Assembly: GCA_050309795.1 (NCBI GenBank)
Contig: JBNRMW010000015.1
Span: forward strand, 1 to 55,500
Origin: JBNRMW01 sp050309795
Lineage (GTDB): Bacteria; Bacillota_I; Bacilli_A; Erysipelotrichales; Erysipelotrichaceae
Length of the DNA stretch: 55,500 nt
Direction of reading: 5' to 3'
Positions 16,538-25,469 of this stretch are shown here, piece by piece; within the stretch, counting starts at the first letter, position 1, and every line of letters starts with the position of its first letter. A model generated the notes under the pieces. It worked only from the letters and a program-made list of their open reading frames with translations, was not told the origin of the DNA and searched no databases. Position numbers and translations under genes: made by a program.

Positions 16538-17648
16538 ATGGAAATTAATCAATTAACCCAAGAAATACAGTCTGCCAACCTCAAGCTCGAAGAGCTGGGA
16601 GATTCTCTTTGACTTAGAAACTTTAATCCAGTTAAGAGAAGAATTTTATCAACAAAGCTTAGCCGAAGATTTTTGGCAAGATCCTAAAAAAGCTCAAAAA
16701 GAAATTGCTGTGGACAATCATCGTAAACAATTAATTGAAGACCACCAAGAGCTGGTGCGTGTTTTCAATGATTTAAACGAGGCCATCGGTGAACTAAAAA
16801 AATCCTTCGATCAAGAATTATACGACTTGGTCGAAATGGAGGCTACCAGTGGTTTAGAACGACTGAATCGTTTTGAAGTCCAAGTCTTACTCAATCAAGA
16901 ATACGACGCCAATCATGCCTTGATTGAAATCCATCCAGGTGCTGGGGGAACGGAAAGTCAGGATTGGGCAGAAATGCTATTTCGAATGTATCAGCGTTGG
17001 GCAGCCGATCAGGGCTTCAAAGTGAAAACCATCGATTATCAATCTGGTGATGAAGCGGGTATTAAATCGGTGACTTTTCAAATTGAAGGGGCGTATGCTT
17101 ATGGTTATTTGAAGGGTGAAAAGGGTGTCCACCGTTTGGTGCGCATTTCTCCTTTTGATTCCAGCGGTCGTCGCCATACCTCGTTTACGAGTGTCGATGT
17201 GATGCCGGTCATCGATGAAGATGTCGACTTAGAACTCGACCCAAACGATTTAGTCATTGACACCCACCGGGCTTCTGGCGCTGGCGGGCAACATGTAAAT
17301 AAGACAGATTCGGCGGTTCGGATTACCCATACGCCAACTGGTTTAAGTGTCCATGTTCAATCCGAGCGATCACAAAACCAAAATCGCCAACAAGCGATGG
17401 CTATTTTAAAAGCCAAACTCACCCAATTAAAACTGGAAGAACGAGCCGAACGGATTGCAGATTTAAAGGGAGAACAAAAAAACATCGAATGGGGCTCACA
17501 AATTCGCTCCTATGTGTTTATGCCTTATACCTTGGTCAAAGATAACCGGACCAATGTAGAAGTAGGGAATGTTCAAGCCGTCATGGACGGCTATTTAGAG
17601 CCATTCATTCAAGGTTATTTGCGTTATCAAATGAAAGAAAAAAAGTAA
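16538..17648 (+). CDS. prfB: Peptide chain release factor 2 with programmed +1 frameshift
   Basis: RF2 terminates translation at UAA and UGA. The gene is split: 24 codons from ATG 16538 (AGGAG at 16528-16532) reach CTT-TGA-C, with the TGA at 16610-16612; slipping +1 at CTT resumes at GAC 16611 and reads to 17648, giving about 369 residues, the family length. GGGAG at 16597-16601 can act as the internal Shine-Dalgarno element. The SPF tripeptide (RISPFDSSG) for UGA recognition and GAGGQHVNKTDSAVR with the catalytic GGQ are present. Low RF2 favours the shift, so the gene regulates itself. It shows that UGA is a stop codon in this organism. Confidence 0.96.
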
Positions 17649-17657
17649 CCCAAATGT

Positions 17658-17671
17658 TGTAAGCGCTTATA
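17658..17671 (+). promoter_or_regulatory. cre-like palindrome
   Basis: TGTAAGCGCTTATA contains the perfect palindrome TAAGCGCTTA (17660-17669). It resembles the cre/LacI-type operator in the first operon's promoter but lies about 150 nt upstream of the yitT promoter, on the far side of a terminator. Its function is uncertain. Confidence 0.45.
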
Positions 17672-17701
17672 TCGATTATAGAATGGATAAAAGAGCTTAC
17701 G

Positions 17702-17740
17702 AAAGTAGTTTACCAACTTCCATAAGATGGTCTACTTTTT
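17702..17740 (+). terminator. Probable terminator of secA-prfB
   Basis: AAAGTAG (17702-17708) pairs with CTACTTT (17732-17738), extended by ACC/GGT across a small bulge, and is followed by T residues. The loop is long, so strength is uncertain. Confidence 0.65.
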
Positions 17741-17811
17741 AGAAAAAATAAGATTCCTTTCCATGGATAAATGTTTTAACATTGTTGTACAGTAATTATC
17801 ACATATTCTTA

Positions 17812-17820
17812 TGATATTAT
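17812..17820 (+). promoter_or_regulatory. Extended -10 promoter for yitT-ftsEX
   Basis: TGATATTAT at 17812-17820 is an extended -10. The upstream TTGTAC (17785-17790) is too far for an ideal -35. Confidence 0.5.
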
Positions 17821-17866
17821 TTATATCGTTATATGGGTAATCAAATCGATTAAAGTGAGGACCGAT

Positions 17867-18721
17867 ATGAACAATCGAAAATGGATGAAAGAATTAGTAT
17901 TATTAGCCCTTGGCAACTTTATTGTGGTCGTTGGGGTTCAAGTCTTTATAATTCCGTTCTCGATTTTATCGGGCGGTGTCGCCGGGATTGCGGTCGCTTT
18001 AAAACCGATGCTTCCCCATATAAGTGAAGAGACCATGATCACCGTCTTATATTTAATAACCCTTATTTTAGGGATGGTCTTTTTGGGCAAAGAATTTGGG
18101 ATTAAGACGATTATCTCGAGTATCTTGTTTCCCTTATTTGTCCAGCTTCTATCTTCTCTGAATCTTTCGTTAGACATTACTAGCGAATTAGCAGCCGTAT
18201 ATGGTGGGGTGGTATCGGGGACTGGCATGTCGATTGTGCTGAGAACCGGTGCCAGTACGGGTGGTATGGATGTACCGCCGTTAATATTGCATAAACTGAC
18301 AGGCATTAGATTTTCAATTCTCCTGTTCATCGTTGATGCCCTTACGGTAATTTTAGGGATATCCACTCGAGGATTTGAAGCCGCTTTGGTTGGATTAATT
18401 ACTGTTTTTGTAACTTCGTATACGGTCAACAAACTCTTAGTGGTTGGCGGACATCATGCGAAGACGATTCATGTTATTTCTGACAAGTATGAAGAAATTC
18501 TCGATATGATTCACCAAAGCTTGGATCGTGGTGCCACGATTTTTGAAGCGTGTGGTGGATTCAGCAAACAGTATCGTCCGGTGATTTTAACCGTCATTAC
18601 CAACAATCAATACGCACAGCTTCACGATGCAATTCAGGAAATTGATCCAGAAGCCTTCATGATTGTTGCGGATGCGACGGAAATTAAAGGACGGGGCTTT
18701 AGCTTTGATTACAAAGTGTAA
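17867..18721 (+). CDS. YitT-family membrane protein
   Basis: Membrane protein of 284 residues: about five or six N-terminal hydrophobic segments (YitT/DUF161) and a cytoplasmic C-terminal DUF2179 domain from about residue 200 (KTIHVISDKYEEILDMIHQ to EIKGRGFS). The family's biochemical role is not established. GTGAGGA directly before ATG 17867 is the ribosome binding site; an in-frame GTG within it is unlikely to be the start. It is 18 nt ahead of ftsE, so co-transcription is likely. Confidence 0.85.
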   Translation: MNNRKWMKELVLLALGNFIVVVGVQVFIIPFSILSGGVAGIAVALKPMLPHISEETMITVLYLITLILGMVFLGKEFGIKTIISSILFPLFVQLLSSLNLSLDITSELAAVYGGVVSGTGMSIVLRTGASTGGMDVPPLILHKLTGIRFSILLFIVDALTVILGISTRGFEAALVGLITVFVTSYTVNKLLVVGGHHAKTIHVISDKYEEILDMIHQSLDRGATIFEACGGFSKQYRPVILTVITNNQYAQLHDAIQEIDPEAFMIVADATEIKGRGFSFDYKV

Positions 18722-18739
18722 GGCTCAAAAGGAATAGAT

Positions 18740-19426
18740 ATGATTAATTTAGATTGTGTATATAAAACATATAAAACCGGTACGCAAGCCCTCCTAGATG
18801 TAACCATACATGTGGATCCAGGGGAGTTTATTTATGTCATCGGCCCGACGGGTTCGGGTAAGTCGACTCTCATTAAATTGTTAGATGGGGAAGAAAAACC
18901 GACCAAAGGTACGGTGCTCGTGGATGGTTTAGATGTGGGAAAATTACGAAGAGGCAAGATTCCTAAGTATCGTCGCAAGGTTGGTGTGGTCTATCAAGAC
19001 TTTAAATTGCTGCCGAAGATGACGGTTTTTGAGAATGTTGCTTTTGCGTTGGAAGTTCTTTATATGAAACCCAAGCTCATCCGTAAACGGGTGCGCCATG
19101 TCTTAGACTTGGTGGAGCTTTCCGATAAAGCCAATTCTTTTCCCCACCAATTATCCGGTGGTCAACAACAACGGGTGGCGATTGCTCGAGCTATTGCCAA
19201 CTCTCCAAAAGTATTGATTGCTGACGAGCCAACCGGTAATTTAGATCCTGAAAAATCGAAAGATATTATCGAGCTTTTAAATCGAATAAATGAAGAGGAA
19301 AACACAACCATTATTGTAGTAACCCACGACGAATTTATCGTCAATAGTTATAAACGGCGTACCGTTGCCCTCAGTGATGGCCACGTTTTAGCGGATTTAT
19401 CGTTAGGAGGATATCTCAATGAATAG
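18740..19426 (+). CDS. ftsE: Cell-division ATP-binding protein FtsE
   Basis: ABC-type ATPase of the FtsEX complex, 228 residues. Walker A GPTGSGKSTLIKLL (residues 34-47), Q-loop VVYQDFKLL, signature LSGGQQQRVAIARA, Walker B VLIADEPTGNLDP and the switch His (VVTHD) are all present. FtsE transmits ATP hydrolysis through FtsX to an extracellular wall hydrolase or its activator. It overlaps ftsX by 8 nt and is followed by an M23-domain protein, the expected partner. Confidence 0.95.
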   Translation: MINLDCVYKTYKTGTQALLDVTIHVDPGEFIYVIGPTGSGKSTLIKLLDGEEKPTKGTVLVDGLDVGKLRRGKIPKYRRKVGVVYQDFKLLPKMTVFENVAFALEVLYMKPKLIRKRVRHVLDLVELSDKANSFPHQLSGGQQQRVAIARAIANSPKVLIADEPTGNLDPEKSKDIIELLNRINEEENTTIIVVTHDEFIVNSYKRRTVALSDGHVLADLSLGGYLNE

Positions 19427-20303
19427 ATTGATTCGTCCTTTTAAGGAAGGTTTTAAAGGTATTGGTCGGCATTTTGGTATAAGTTTATCGAGTGTCATTG
19501 CGGTGACGATCACCTTAATCTTAGTCGGTGTCTTTTTATTAATTAATGAAAATGTGACCACGATTTCCAGCAATATTGAAAAGAATGTTGAAATATATGT
19601 TGAAATTGATCGCGAATTTGATGATCAATTAGTCGATATCAAGACGCAAGTCGAACAGTTACGAGATGTTGATTCCGTCCGTCTTGTGACACGTGAAGAA
19701 TCTTTACAAATGATGATTGAAGAAGGTGGCGAAGGCTACAAAGCCTATGAAGGGGAAAACAACCCCTTACCAAATTCCATGCTGGTTAATGTTGTGCCTG
19801 GAAGTAATATTCGCCAAACCGCAGAATATTTAGAAGACTATACCTGGGTTGTTAAGACCCGATATGGTGGAACCGAAACCGAAGAGATGATGGCGATGAT
19901 GATCCGTATGCGTAGCATTGGTTCAATCTTTGTGGTCGCTCTGGGCTTTTTAGCGATTCTCTTAATCACCAACACCATAAAGGTAAGTATTGAGTCGCGA
20001 GCCGAAGAGATTTCCATTATGCGAATTGTTGGGGCGACGAATTGGTTTATTAAAGCCCCGTTCTTGGTGGAAGGGATTTTGATAGGTTTACTTGGTGCGG
20101 TGATACCGATTGCGTTTGTTTACTTCGGTTATCAAGCCCTTTATGATAATTTAGGTGGTATTTTGTATACCAACTTATTTGTGATGACGCCATCTTTTCC
20201 GATGGTCCAACAGATTTCACTCATTCTCTTGGCAATTGCTGTCGGTGTGGGAATGATTGGAAGCTTCTTATCCATTAACAAACATTTGAGGGTTGTACGA
20301 TGA
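19419..20303 (+). CDS. ftsX: Cell-division permease-like protein FtsX
   Basis: Membrane partner of FtsE, 294 residues. One N-terminal membrane helix (~20-43) is followed by an extracellular domain (~45-165) that recruits the wall hydrolase, then three C-terminal helices around the conserved EISIMRIVGATNWFIKAPF loop. GGAGG precedes the ATG within ftsE. The 3' end overlaps the M23 gene by 4 nt, so the three proteins are tightly coupled. Confidence 0.93.
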   Translation: MNRLIRPFKEGFKGIGRHFGISLSSVIAVTITLILVGVFLLINENVTTISSNIEKNVEIYVEIDREFDDQLVDIKTQVEQLRDVDSVRLVTREESLQMMIEEGGEGYKAYEGENNPLPNSMLVNVVPGSNIRQTAEYLEDYTWVVKTRYGGTETEEMMAMMIRMRSIGSIFVVALGFLAILLITNTIKVSIESRAEEISIMRIVGATNWFIKAPFLVEGILIGLLGAVIPIAFVYFGYQALYDNLGGILYTNLFVMTPSFPMVQQISLILLAIAVGVGMIGSFLSINKHLRVVR

Positions 20304-21814
20304 ACATTAAAAACAAGCTGATTCTATTTATTTCCATGTTAATTTTACTTACCATGGTGACGGCTACTCCAACATCTGCGGTCGACCATGAAGAATTCGC
20401 GGAAAATGAAGCGAAATACAAAAACATGTGTTTAGTGAATGTTTCCTTGGATAATACGGAAGTATGTGGTGAATTTCAAAAATATTTGAACGCCAAAATA
20501 GCGAACCAAAAAGATGAAATTAATCAACTATCCAAACAAATAGAAGATGTAAAATCCAATATCGTGGAACACACTAAAAAACTCAATGAATATGAAATGG
20601 AAATCGAGCAACTAGAAATAGACATCCAAATGTTGGATGACTCCATTGCTGAAATGGAGGCGAACATTGAAGCGCTCGAACTCAGCATTATGGAGAAACA
20701 AGCCGAAGTCGATGCCATTGATGAACTGGTTAAAAACCGTATGCAGTCGACGCTTTCTGGCTATTTTGTATCCGATCATATTTCTTTCCTCTTTGGTGCC
20801 TCTAACTTTGCTCAATTCATTCAACGGGCAGAGATTTTAAACACGATTAGTGAATACGATAAACAACAAATGGAAGAACTGGAAAAGCTTCGTGATGATT
20901 TAAATAGGGAAAAAGTCGCCTTAGAACAACAGAAAGTTGCGGTCGAAGAAAATTTAGAAAATGTTAAAATTGCGAAACAAAGCAAAGAAAAACTCCAAAA
21001 AGCCACCAAAGATTTGGTCATCCGTTTCCGTCAAGAAGAAGTGAAACTCATGGAAGCCAACGATCAAATCGCCCAAGAAATTAAATTAACTCAGGCCGAA
21101 CAAACAAAAGTTCAAAACAGTATAAAAGAAGCGATTCGTAAAGAAGAAGCGCGTAAAGCGGAAGAAGCGCGAAAAGCGGAAGAAGAGCGACGTAAACAAG
21201 AACAACAAAACAATAGCGGTACGGGCAACACCGGTTCTTCGGGTTCCGATTCGGGAGATGTGACCAATGCTACTGGTAGTTGGCTCTATCCAGCCGCTAG
21301 TGGCTTCCGAATTTCGGCAGGGGCTTGGTTCTATCCAGCTTCGTTTTCCAGCGCACCGCACTGGGGTGTGGACTTAGCGGCACCTGTAGGCCATCGCCTT
21401 CAGGCCGTGCAACCGGGTATTGTGGTTCAAGCTCAACGAGGTTGCGCCGTTTATGGCTATTTAGGAAACAGTTGTAATTATGGTTCCGGTAATAATGTTC
21501 AAGTGGTTCATGCGGTGGATGGAAAACTCTATCGGACCTGGTATGGACATATGTCTACGGTCGATGTTTCCGTTGGCCAGTATGTTCAAAAGGGTCAAAA
21601 GCTAGGAACTGTTGGGTCTTCGGGTAATTCTTCGGGTCCTCATTTACACTACGAGGTGCATCTCATTGGTTATGGGACTTTAGAGTCTTTCCAAGGGAAT
21701 ATTCCATTTATTCCTCGGGTTTTATCCAATCGCTGTGAAAACAATGGAAATACGCCACCATGTTATATCAAGCCAGATCGTTGGCACGGATTCGTGGTTG
21801 GTCGACATTATTAA
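20300..21814 (+). CDS. Secreted coiled-coil M23 peptidase, putative FtsEX-dependent wall hydrolase
   Basis: 504 residues: a signal peptide (~1-28), a long coiled coil (~60-300, ending in a KAEEARKAEEERRK stretch), a Gly/Ser linker, and a C-terminal M23 (LytM) domain. The metal ligands HWGVD (His, Asp) and HLHYEVH (HxH) are intact, so it should be an active endopeptidase rather than a degenerate EnvC-type activator. The layout matches coiled-coil wall proteins controlled by FtsEX (CwlO, PcsB, EnvC). Six cysteines occur as three close pairs (near residues 44/57, in the M23 domain, and near the C-terminus), which is unusual for an exported Bacillota protein. It overlaps ftsX by ATGA. Confidence 0.88.
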   Translation: MNIKNKLILFISMLILLTMVTATPTSAVDHEEFAENEAKYKNMCLVNVSLDNTEVCGEFQKYLNAKIANQKDEINQLSKQIEDVKSNIVEHTKKLNEYEMEIEQLEIDIQMLDDSIAEMEANIEALELSIMEKQAEVDAIDELVKNRMQSTLSGYFVSDHISFLFGASNFAQFIQRAEILNTISEYDKQQMEELEKLRDDLNREKVALEQQKVAVEENLENVKIAKQSKEKLQKATKDLVIRFRQEEVKLMEANDQIAQEIKLTQAEQTKVQNSIKEAIRKEEARKAEEARKAEEERRKQEQQNNSGTGNTGSSGSDSGDVTNATGSWLYPAASGFRISAGAWFYPASFSSAPHWGVDLAAPVGHRLQAVQPGIVVQAQRGCAVYGYLGNSCNYGSGNNVQVVHAVDGKLYRTWYGHMSTVDVSVGQYVQKGQKLGTVGSSGNSSGPHLHYEVHLIGYGTLESFQGNIPFIPRVLSNRCENNGNTPPCYIKPDRWHGFVVGRHY

Positions 21815-21825
21815 ACAAAATAGAG

Positions 21826-21848
21826 AGGAATCCCAGTGATTCCTTTTT
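21826..21848 (+). terminator. Terminator after the ftsEX-M23 operon
   Basis: AGGAATC, loop CCAGT, GATTCCT and five T. Confidence 0.85.
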
Positions 21849-21885
21849 AACTCAAAGGAGTTACGGTATCAATTAGTAGACAATG

Positions 21886-21894
21886 TGCTAAAAT
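21886..21894 (+). promoter_or_regulatory. Extended -10 promoter for ctpA-uvrBA-hprK
   Basis: TGCTAAAAT at 21886-21894, 20 nt before the ctpA start, with ACGAGGTGATT as ribosome binding site. The -35 is not clear. Confidence 0.55.
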
Positions 21895-21914
21895 AAAGAA
21901 CACGAGGTGATTGT

Positions 21915-23528
21915 ATGCAAGACCATAACGAAGAAAAAGTTCATATTAAATTGGAACGTCATCTTTGGCCGGATGAACTAGCCGCTCGCCGTCGACGTCG
22001 TCTCCGCATCGTTTTGTTAGTCGTCAGTTTAGTCCTAGCGTTTGGATTAGGCGTTTTTGCTAGGGGCTTGAATCAACAAGAAATCCCTATTGTAACGCCG
22101 GGAGGACCGGTGGAAATACCGGAAACAACAACCAATGACCACATCAACGCGGCGGCAGAGTTCGCGAAGTTTCAAGAGATTTATCGAATTGTCAGCGAAA
22201 AATGGTATTTTGCGAAGGATTTAGAAAATCCAAAAACAACGATTATGGATCATGCTATTATCGGTATGTTGGATCAAAATGGCGATCCGTATAGCGAGTA
22301 CATGACCTCGCAGGAGTATGAAAACTTCTGGAATAACATCGATCGTAACTTTATTGGGATTGGGGTTCAGTTTTATTATGCGGATGGCTATTCCATTGTC
22401 CAACGCGTCTTTCATAATTCACCTGCTCAAAAGGCTGGCGTGATGCCGGGAGATATCTTTTATCGTGTCGATGGCCGCAATGTTATTGATTTACCAAGCG
22501 ATGAGTTGGCAGAAATCGTCAAAGGCGAAGAAGGAACCACCGTCAATATCGACTTTAAGCGTGGTGAAGCGATTGTGTCGTTGGCCATTGTTCGTGAACA
22601 AGTAAATTCAACCGCTTATGCTGAAATCCTATCGAATGAGATCGGTTACTTGGAAATATCCTCTTTTGGCTCCACAACCGGTGCTGAAGTTAAATATTAT
22701 TTAGATTATATGGTGGAACGTAACGTCACCAAATTGATTATTGATTTACGAGATAATGGTGGGGGTGCTTTACAAACTCTTGGCGTGATTGGTTCGTATT
22801 TTGTGCCAAAGGGACAAGTCCTAATCAAAACGGAAAATGTGGATGGAACTTCTTCCGAAATTACCTCCACCGGCGAAGTATATACAGAGATTGAAGAAAT
22901 TGTTTTATTAGTCAATGAAAATTCCGCTTCCGCTTCTGAAGTATTAGTGCTTGCTTTAAGTGAAAACTTAGACGTGCCGATTGTTGGAACCCAGACTTTT
23001 GGGAAAGGAACGGTCCAAAATTCGATTGAATTTGATGACCACTCAGCTTTAAAGTTCACCGTATCACGCTGGATTTCACCAAAAGGTAATTGGATCCATG
23101 ATGTGGGTATTCAACCAACACATAAAGTTGAATTAGCACCGATTTTTTATATGACCTATCCTTCATTTGAAGAGGAAGAAACTCAACGCTATCGTGTAGA
23201 TTCGGTCGGTTATCCTGTTTCATATGTTCAAACGGCCTTACAGTTTTTAGGCTATGAGATTGATCGAACCGATGGATATTTTTCCGAAGCTACCGATTTA
23301 GCCTTGAAACAATATCAAGAAACCAATCGTCAAATGCCCATTGGCGTGATTGACAAAAATTCCGTCTCGTCCATTAATTCTTCTGTCATCCGTTATTGGA
23401 ATGTAAATCGCGAGCAGCTCGATACGCAGCGATTGAAAGCAATCGAACTCCTAGGAGGTATTGATGTCCCAATCGAAGAAACTCAAACCGAAGACACCTC
23501 AGCTCTTTCAACTCGTTTCACCGTTTGA
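21915..23528 (+). CDS. ctpA: C-terminal processing peptidase CtpA/CtpB (S41)
   Basis: Membrane-anchored serine protease of 537 residues. A basic cytoplasmic N-terminus is followed by one membrane helix (~31-50), a PDZ domain (~150-225), and the S41 core with the catalytic Ser in ENSASASEV and Lys in GTQTFGKGTVQ. A C-terminal peptidoglycan-binding-like domain (VSYVQTALQFLGYEIDRTDGYFSEATDLALKQY, split in the text by family position) ends the protein. Such proteases trim or degrade exported proteins, often wall hydrolases, so the neighbouring FtsEX-M23 protein is a plausible substrate by context. It overlaps uvrB by 65 nt. Confidence 0.9.
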   Translation: MQDHNEEKVHIKLERHLWPDELAARRRRRLRIVLLVVSLVLAFGLGVFARGLNQQEIPIVTPGGPVEIPETTTNDHINAAAEFAKFQEIYRIVSEKWYFAKDLENPKTTIMDHAIIGMLDQNGDPYSEYMTSQEYENFWNNIDRNFIGIGVQFYYADGYSIVQRVFHNSPAQKAGVMPGDIFYRVDGRNVIDLPSDELAEIVKGEEGTTVNIDFKRGEAIVSLAIVREQVNSTAYAEILSNEIGYLEISSFGSTTGAEVKYYLDYMVERNVTKLIIDLRDNGGGALQTLGVIGSYFVPKGQVLIKTENVDGTSSEITSTGEVYTEIEEIVLLVNENSASASEVLVLALSENLDVPIVGTQTFGKGTVQNSIEFDDHSALKFTVSRWISPKGNWIHDVGIQPTHKVELAPIFYMTYPSFEEEETQRYRVDSVGYPVSYVQTALQFLGYEIDRTDGYFSEATDLALKQYQETNRQMPIGVIDKNSVSSINSSVIRYWNVNREQLDTQRLKAIELLGGIDVPIEETQTEDTSALSTRFTV

Positions 23529-25467
23529 ACCTAAGGGCGATCAACCTCAAGCGATTGAGGCGCTTGTTGAAGGGATTCAAGCCAATAAGAAACATCAAGT
23601 TTTATTAGGAGCAACCGGTACCGGTAAAACTTTTACAATTTCACATGTCATTGCCAAGGTAAATAAACCCACCTTGGTTTTTGTCCATAACAAAACCTTG
23701 GCTGGTCAGCTGTATTCGGAGTTTAAGTCGTTCTTCCCCCATAATCGGGTCGAGTACTTCGTGTCAAACTTTGACTATTATCAACCCGAAGCGTATATGC
23801 CACGAACCGATACCTATATCGAAAAAACCTCGATGATAAATGAGGAACTCGATATGTTGCGTTTGGCTGCCTTAAATGCGGCCTTAGAGCGCCGGGATAC
23901 CATTATTGTGGCATCTGTGGCTTGTATCTATGCTTCCTCGGATCCCCAATTGTACCGGAACATGATGTTGACCTTGAGGGTCAATGAAAGCTATGACCGA
24001 GCAACCTTAACGCGCGAGCTGGTCTTTCGCCAATATACGCGGAATGAAATGGACTTTAAGCGGGGTACCTTCCGTATGAAAGGCGACGTCGTGGAAATCA
24101 TGTTAGGTTATCGCGACGACTATTATATCCGTCTAGAATTTTTTGGTGATGAACTTGAACGGATTTCGGAAGTGGATCCCCTAACTGGAACGACAAAACA
24201 AAGCTACACGCTCTATCATATTTTTCCAGCCAACGAATATGCTCGAAACAAAGAAGATATCTTGGTTGCTTGTGACAAAATAGAAGAAGAACTCGAGGAA
24301 CGTTTGGCTTATTTCCAAGAAAATCAAAAGCTTTTAGAACATCAACGGCTTAAACAGCGCACCGATTTTGACTTGGAACAATTGCGAGAAACCGGTTTTT
24401 GTAAAGGCATTGAAAACTATTCTCAACATATTGATGGTCGACGGGACGATCAACGACCATTTAATCTCTTTGATTATTTCCCAGACGATTTTCTATTTGT
24501 TGTCGATGAATCCCATGTTTCCCTTCCTCAAGTACGCGGAATGTATAATGGGGATCGGTCGCGAAAAACAACTTTAGTCGAGTATGGGTTCCGTTTACCT
24601 AGCGCCTTAAATAATCGGCCGATGACCTTTGAAGAGTTTTCCAACATTTATCCCCAAGGCATTTATGTTTCAGCCACCCCGGGGGACTACGAACTGGAAT
24701 TAGTCAATCATGAAGTCATAGAACAAATTAATCGACCAACGGGGTTATTAGATCCAGAAATTGAAGTGCGTCCGACCAATGGTCAAATTGATGATCTCTG
24801 CCATGAAGTTGATTTACGACTCCAACGTAACGAACGGACCCTGATAACCACTTTAACGGTCCGGATGGCGGAAGACTTGAGTGAATATTTAAGAAAACGA
24901 AAATACAAGGTCGGCTATCTCCATCACGAGACCAAAACTTTGGAACGTATTGAAATCTTACGGCAATTACGCTTAGGAACCATTGATATTATCGTGGGTA
25001 TTAACCTTTTACGGGAAGGCTTGGACTTACCCGAAGTTTCCCTCATCGTCATTTTAGATGCGGATAAAGAAGGCTTTTTAAGAAGCACGCGCTCCTTGAT
25101 TCAAATTGTAGGACGAGCGGCCCGAAATGCCGAAGGTAAAGTGTTAATGTATGCGGATCGTATAACGGAATCGATGCAAGCAGCCATTGATGAAACCAAT
25201 CGTCGGCGCAAGATTCAAGAAGCATACAATAAAGAACATGGAATCATTCCAAAAACCATTAAAAAAGATATACGCGAAGCCATCCATGGCATCGAGACAA
25301 AGGAAGACTCCCTTAAACTTCTTAAGAAGAGTGTTAAAGTATCCAAAAAAGCAAAAGCGCGAACCCTGGACGATTTACGAAACCAGATGCGCGAAGCCGC
25401 AAGAGTGCTTGATTTCGAACGAGCCGCTCAATTGCGTGACATCCTATTCGAATTAGAAAATGAGTGA
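23464..25467 (+). CDS. uvrB: Excinuclease ABC subunit UvrB
   Basis: Damage-verifying helicase-like subunit of nucleotide excision repair, 667 residues. Walker A GATGTGKTF, the beta-hairpin YYQPEAYMPRTDTYIEK, DESHVSLPQ (Walker B), SATPGDYE, GINLLREGLDLPEV and the C-terminal UVR domain (DLRNQMREAARVLDFERAAQLRD) that contacts UvrC are all present. ATG 23464 follows AGGAGG at 23453-23458. The gene starts inside ctpA and ends next to uvrA. Confidence 0.97.
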   Translation: MSQSKKLKPKTPQLFQLVSPFEPKGDQPQAIEALVEGIQANKKHQVLLGATGTGKTFTISHVIAKVNKPTLVFVHNKTLAGQLYSEFKSFFPHNRVEYFVSNFDYYQPEAYMPRTDTYIEKTSMINEELDMLRLAALNAALERRDTIIVASVACIYASSDPQLYRNMMLTLRVNESYDRATLTRELVFRQYTRNEMDFKRGTFRMKGDVVEIMLGYRDDYYIRLEFFGDELERISEVDPLTGTTKQSYTLYHIFPANEYARNKEDILVACDKIEEELEERLAYFQENQKLLEHQRLKQRTDFDLEQLRETGFCKGIENYSQHIDGRRDDQRPFNLFDYFPDDFLFVVDESHVSLPQVRGMYNGDRSRKTTLVEYGFRLPSALNNRPMTFEEFSNIYPQGIYVSATPGDYELELVNHEVIEQINRPTGLLDPEIEVRPTNGQIDDLCHEVDLRLQRNERTLITTLTVRMAEDLSEYLRKRKYKVGYLHHETKTLERIEILRQLRLGTIDIIVGINLLREGLDLPEVSLIVILDADKEGFLRSTRSLIQIVGRAARNAEGKVLMYADRITESMQAAIDETNRRRKIQEAYNKEHGIIPKTIKKDIREAIHGIETKEDSLKLLKKSVKVSKKAKARTLDDLRNQMREAARVLDFERAAQLRDILFELENE

Positions 25468-25469
25468 AT

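Noticed and set aside
17644..17854. Promoter with TTGTAC at 17785 and TATTAT at 17815 as a standard -35/-10 pair
   Set aside because: The spacing of 24 bp is too long. The extended -10 alone is the better reading.
21140..21200. KAEEARKAEEERRK stretch as a microsatellite or recombination repeat
   Set aside because: It is a normal charged end of a coiled coil, without exact long DNA repeats.
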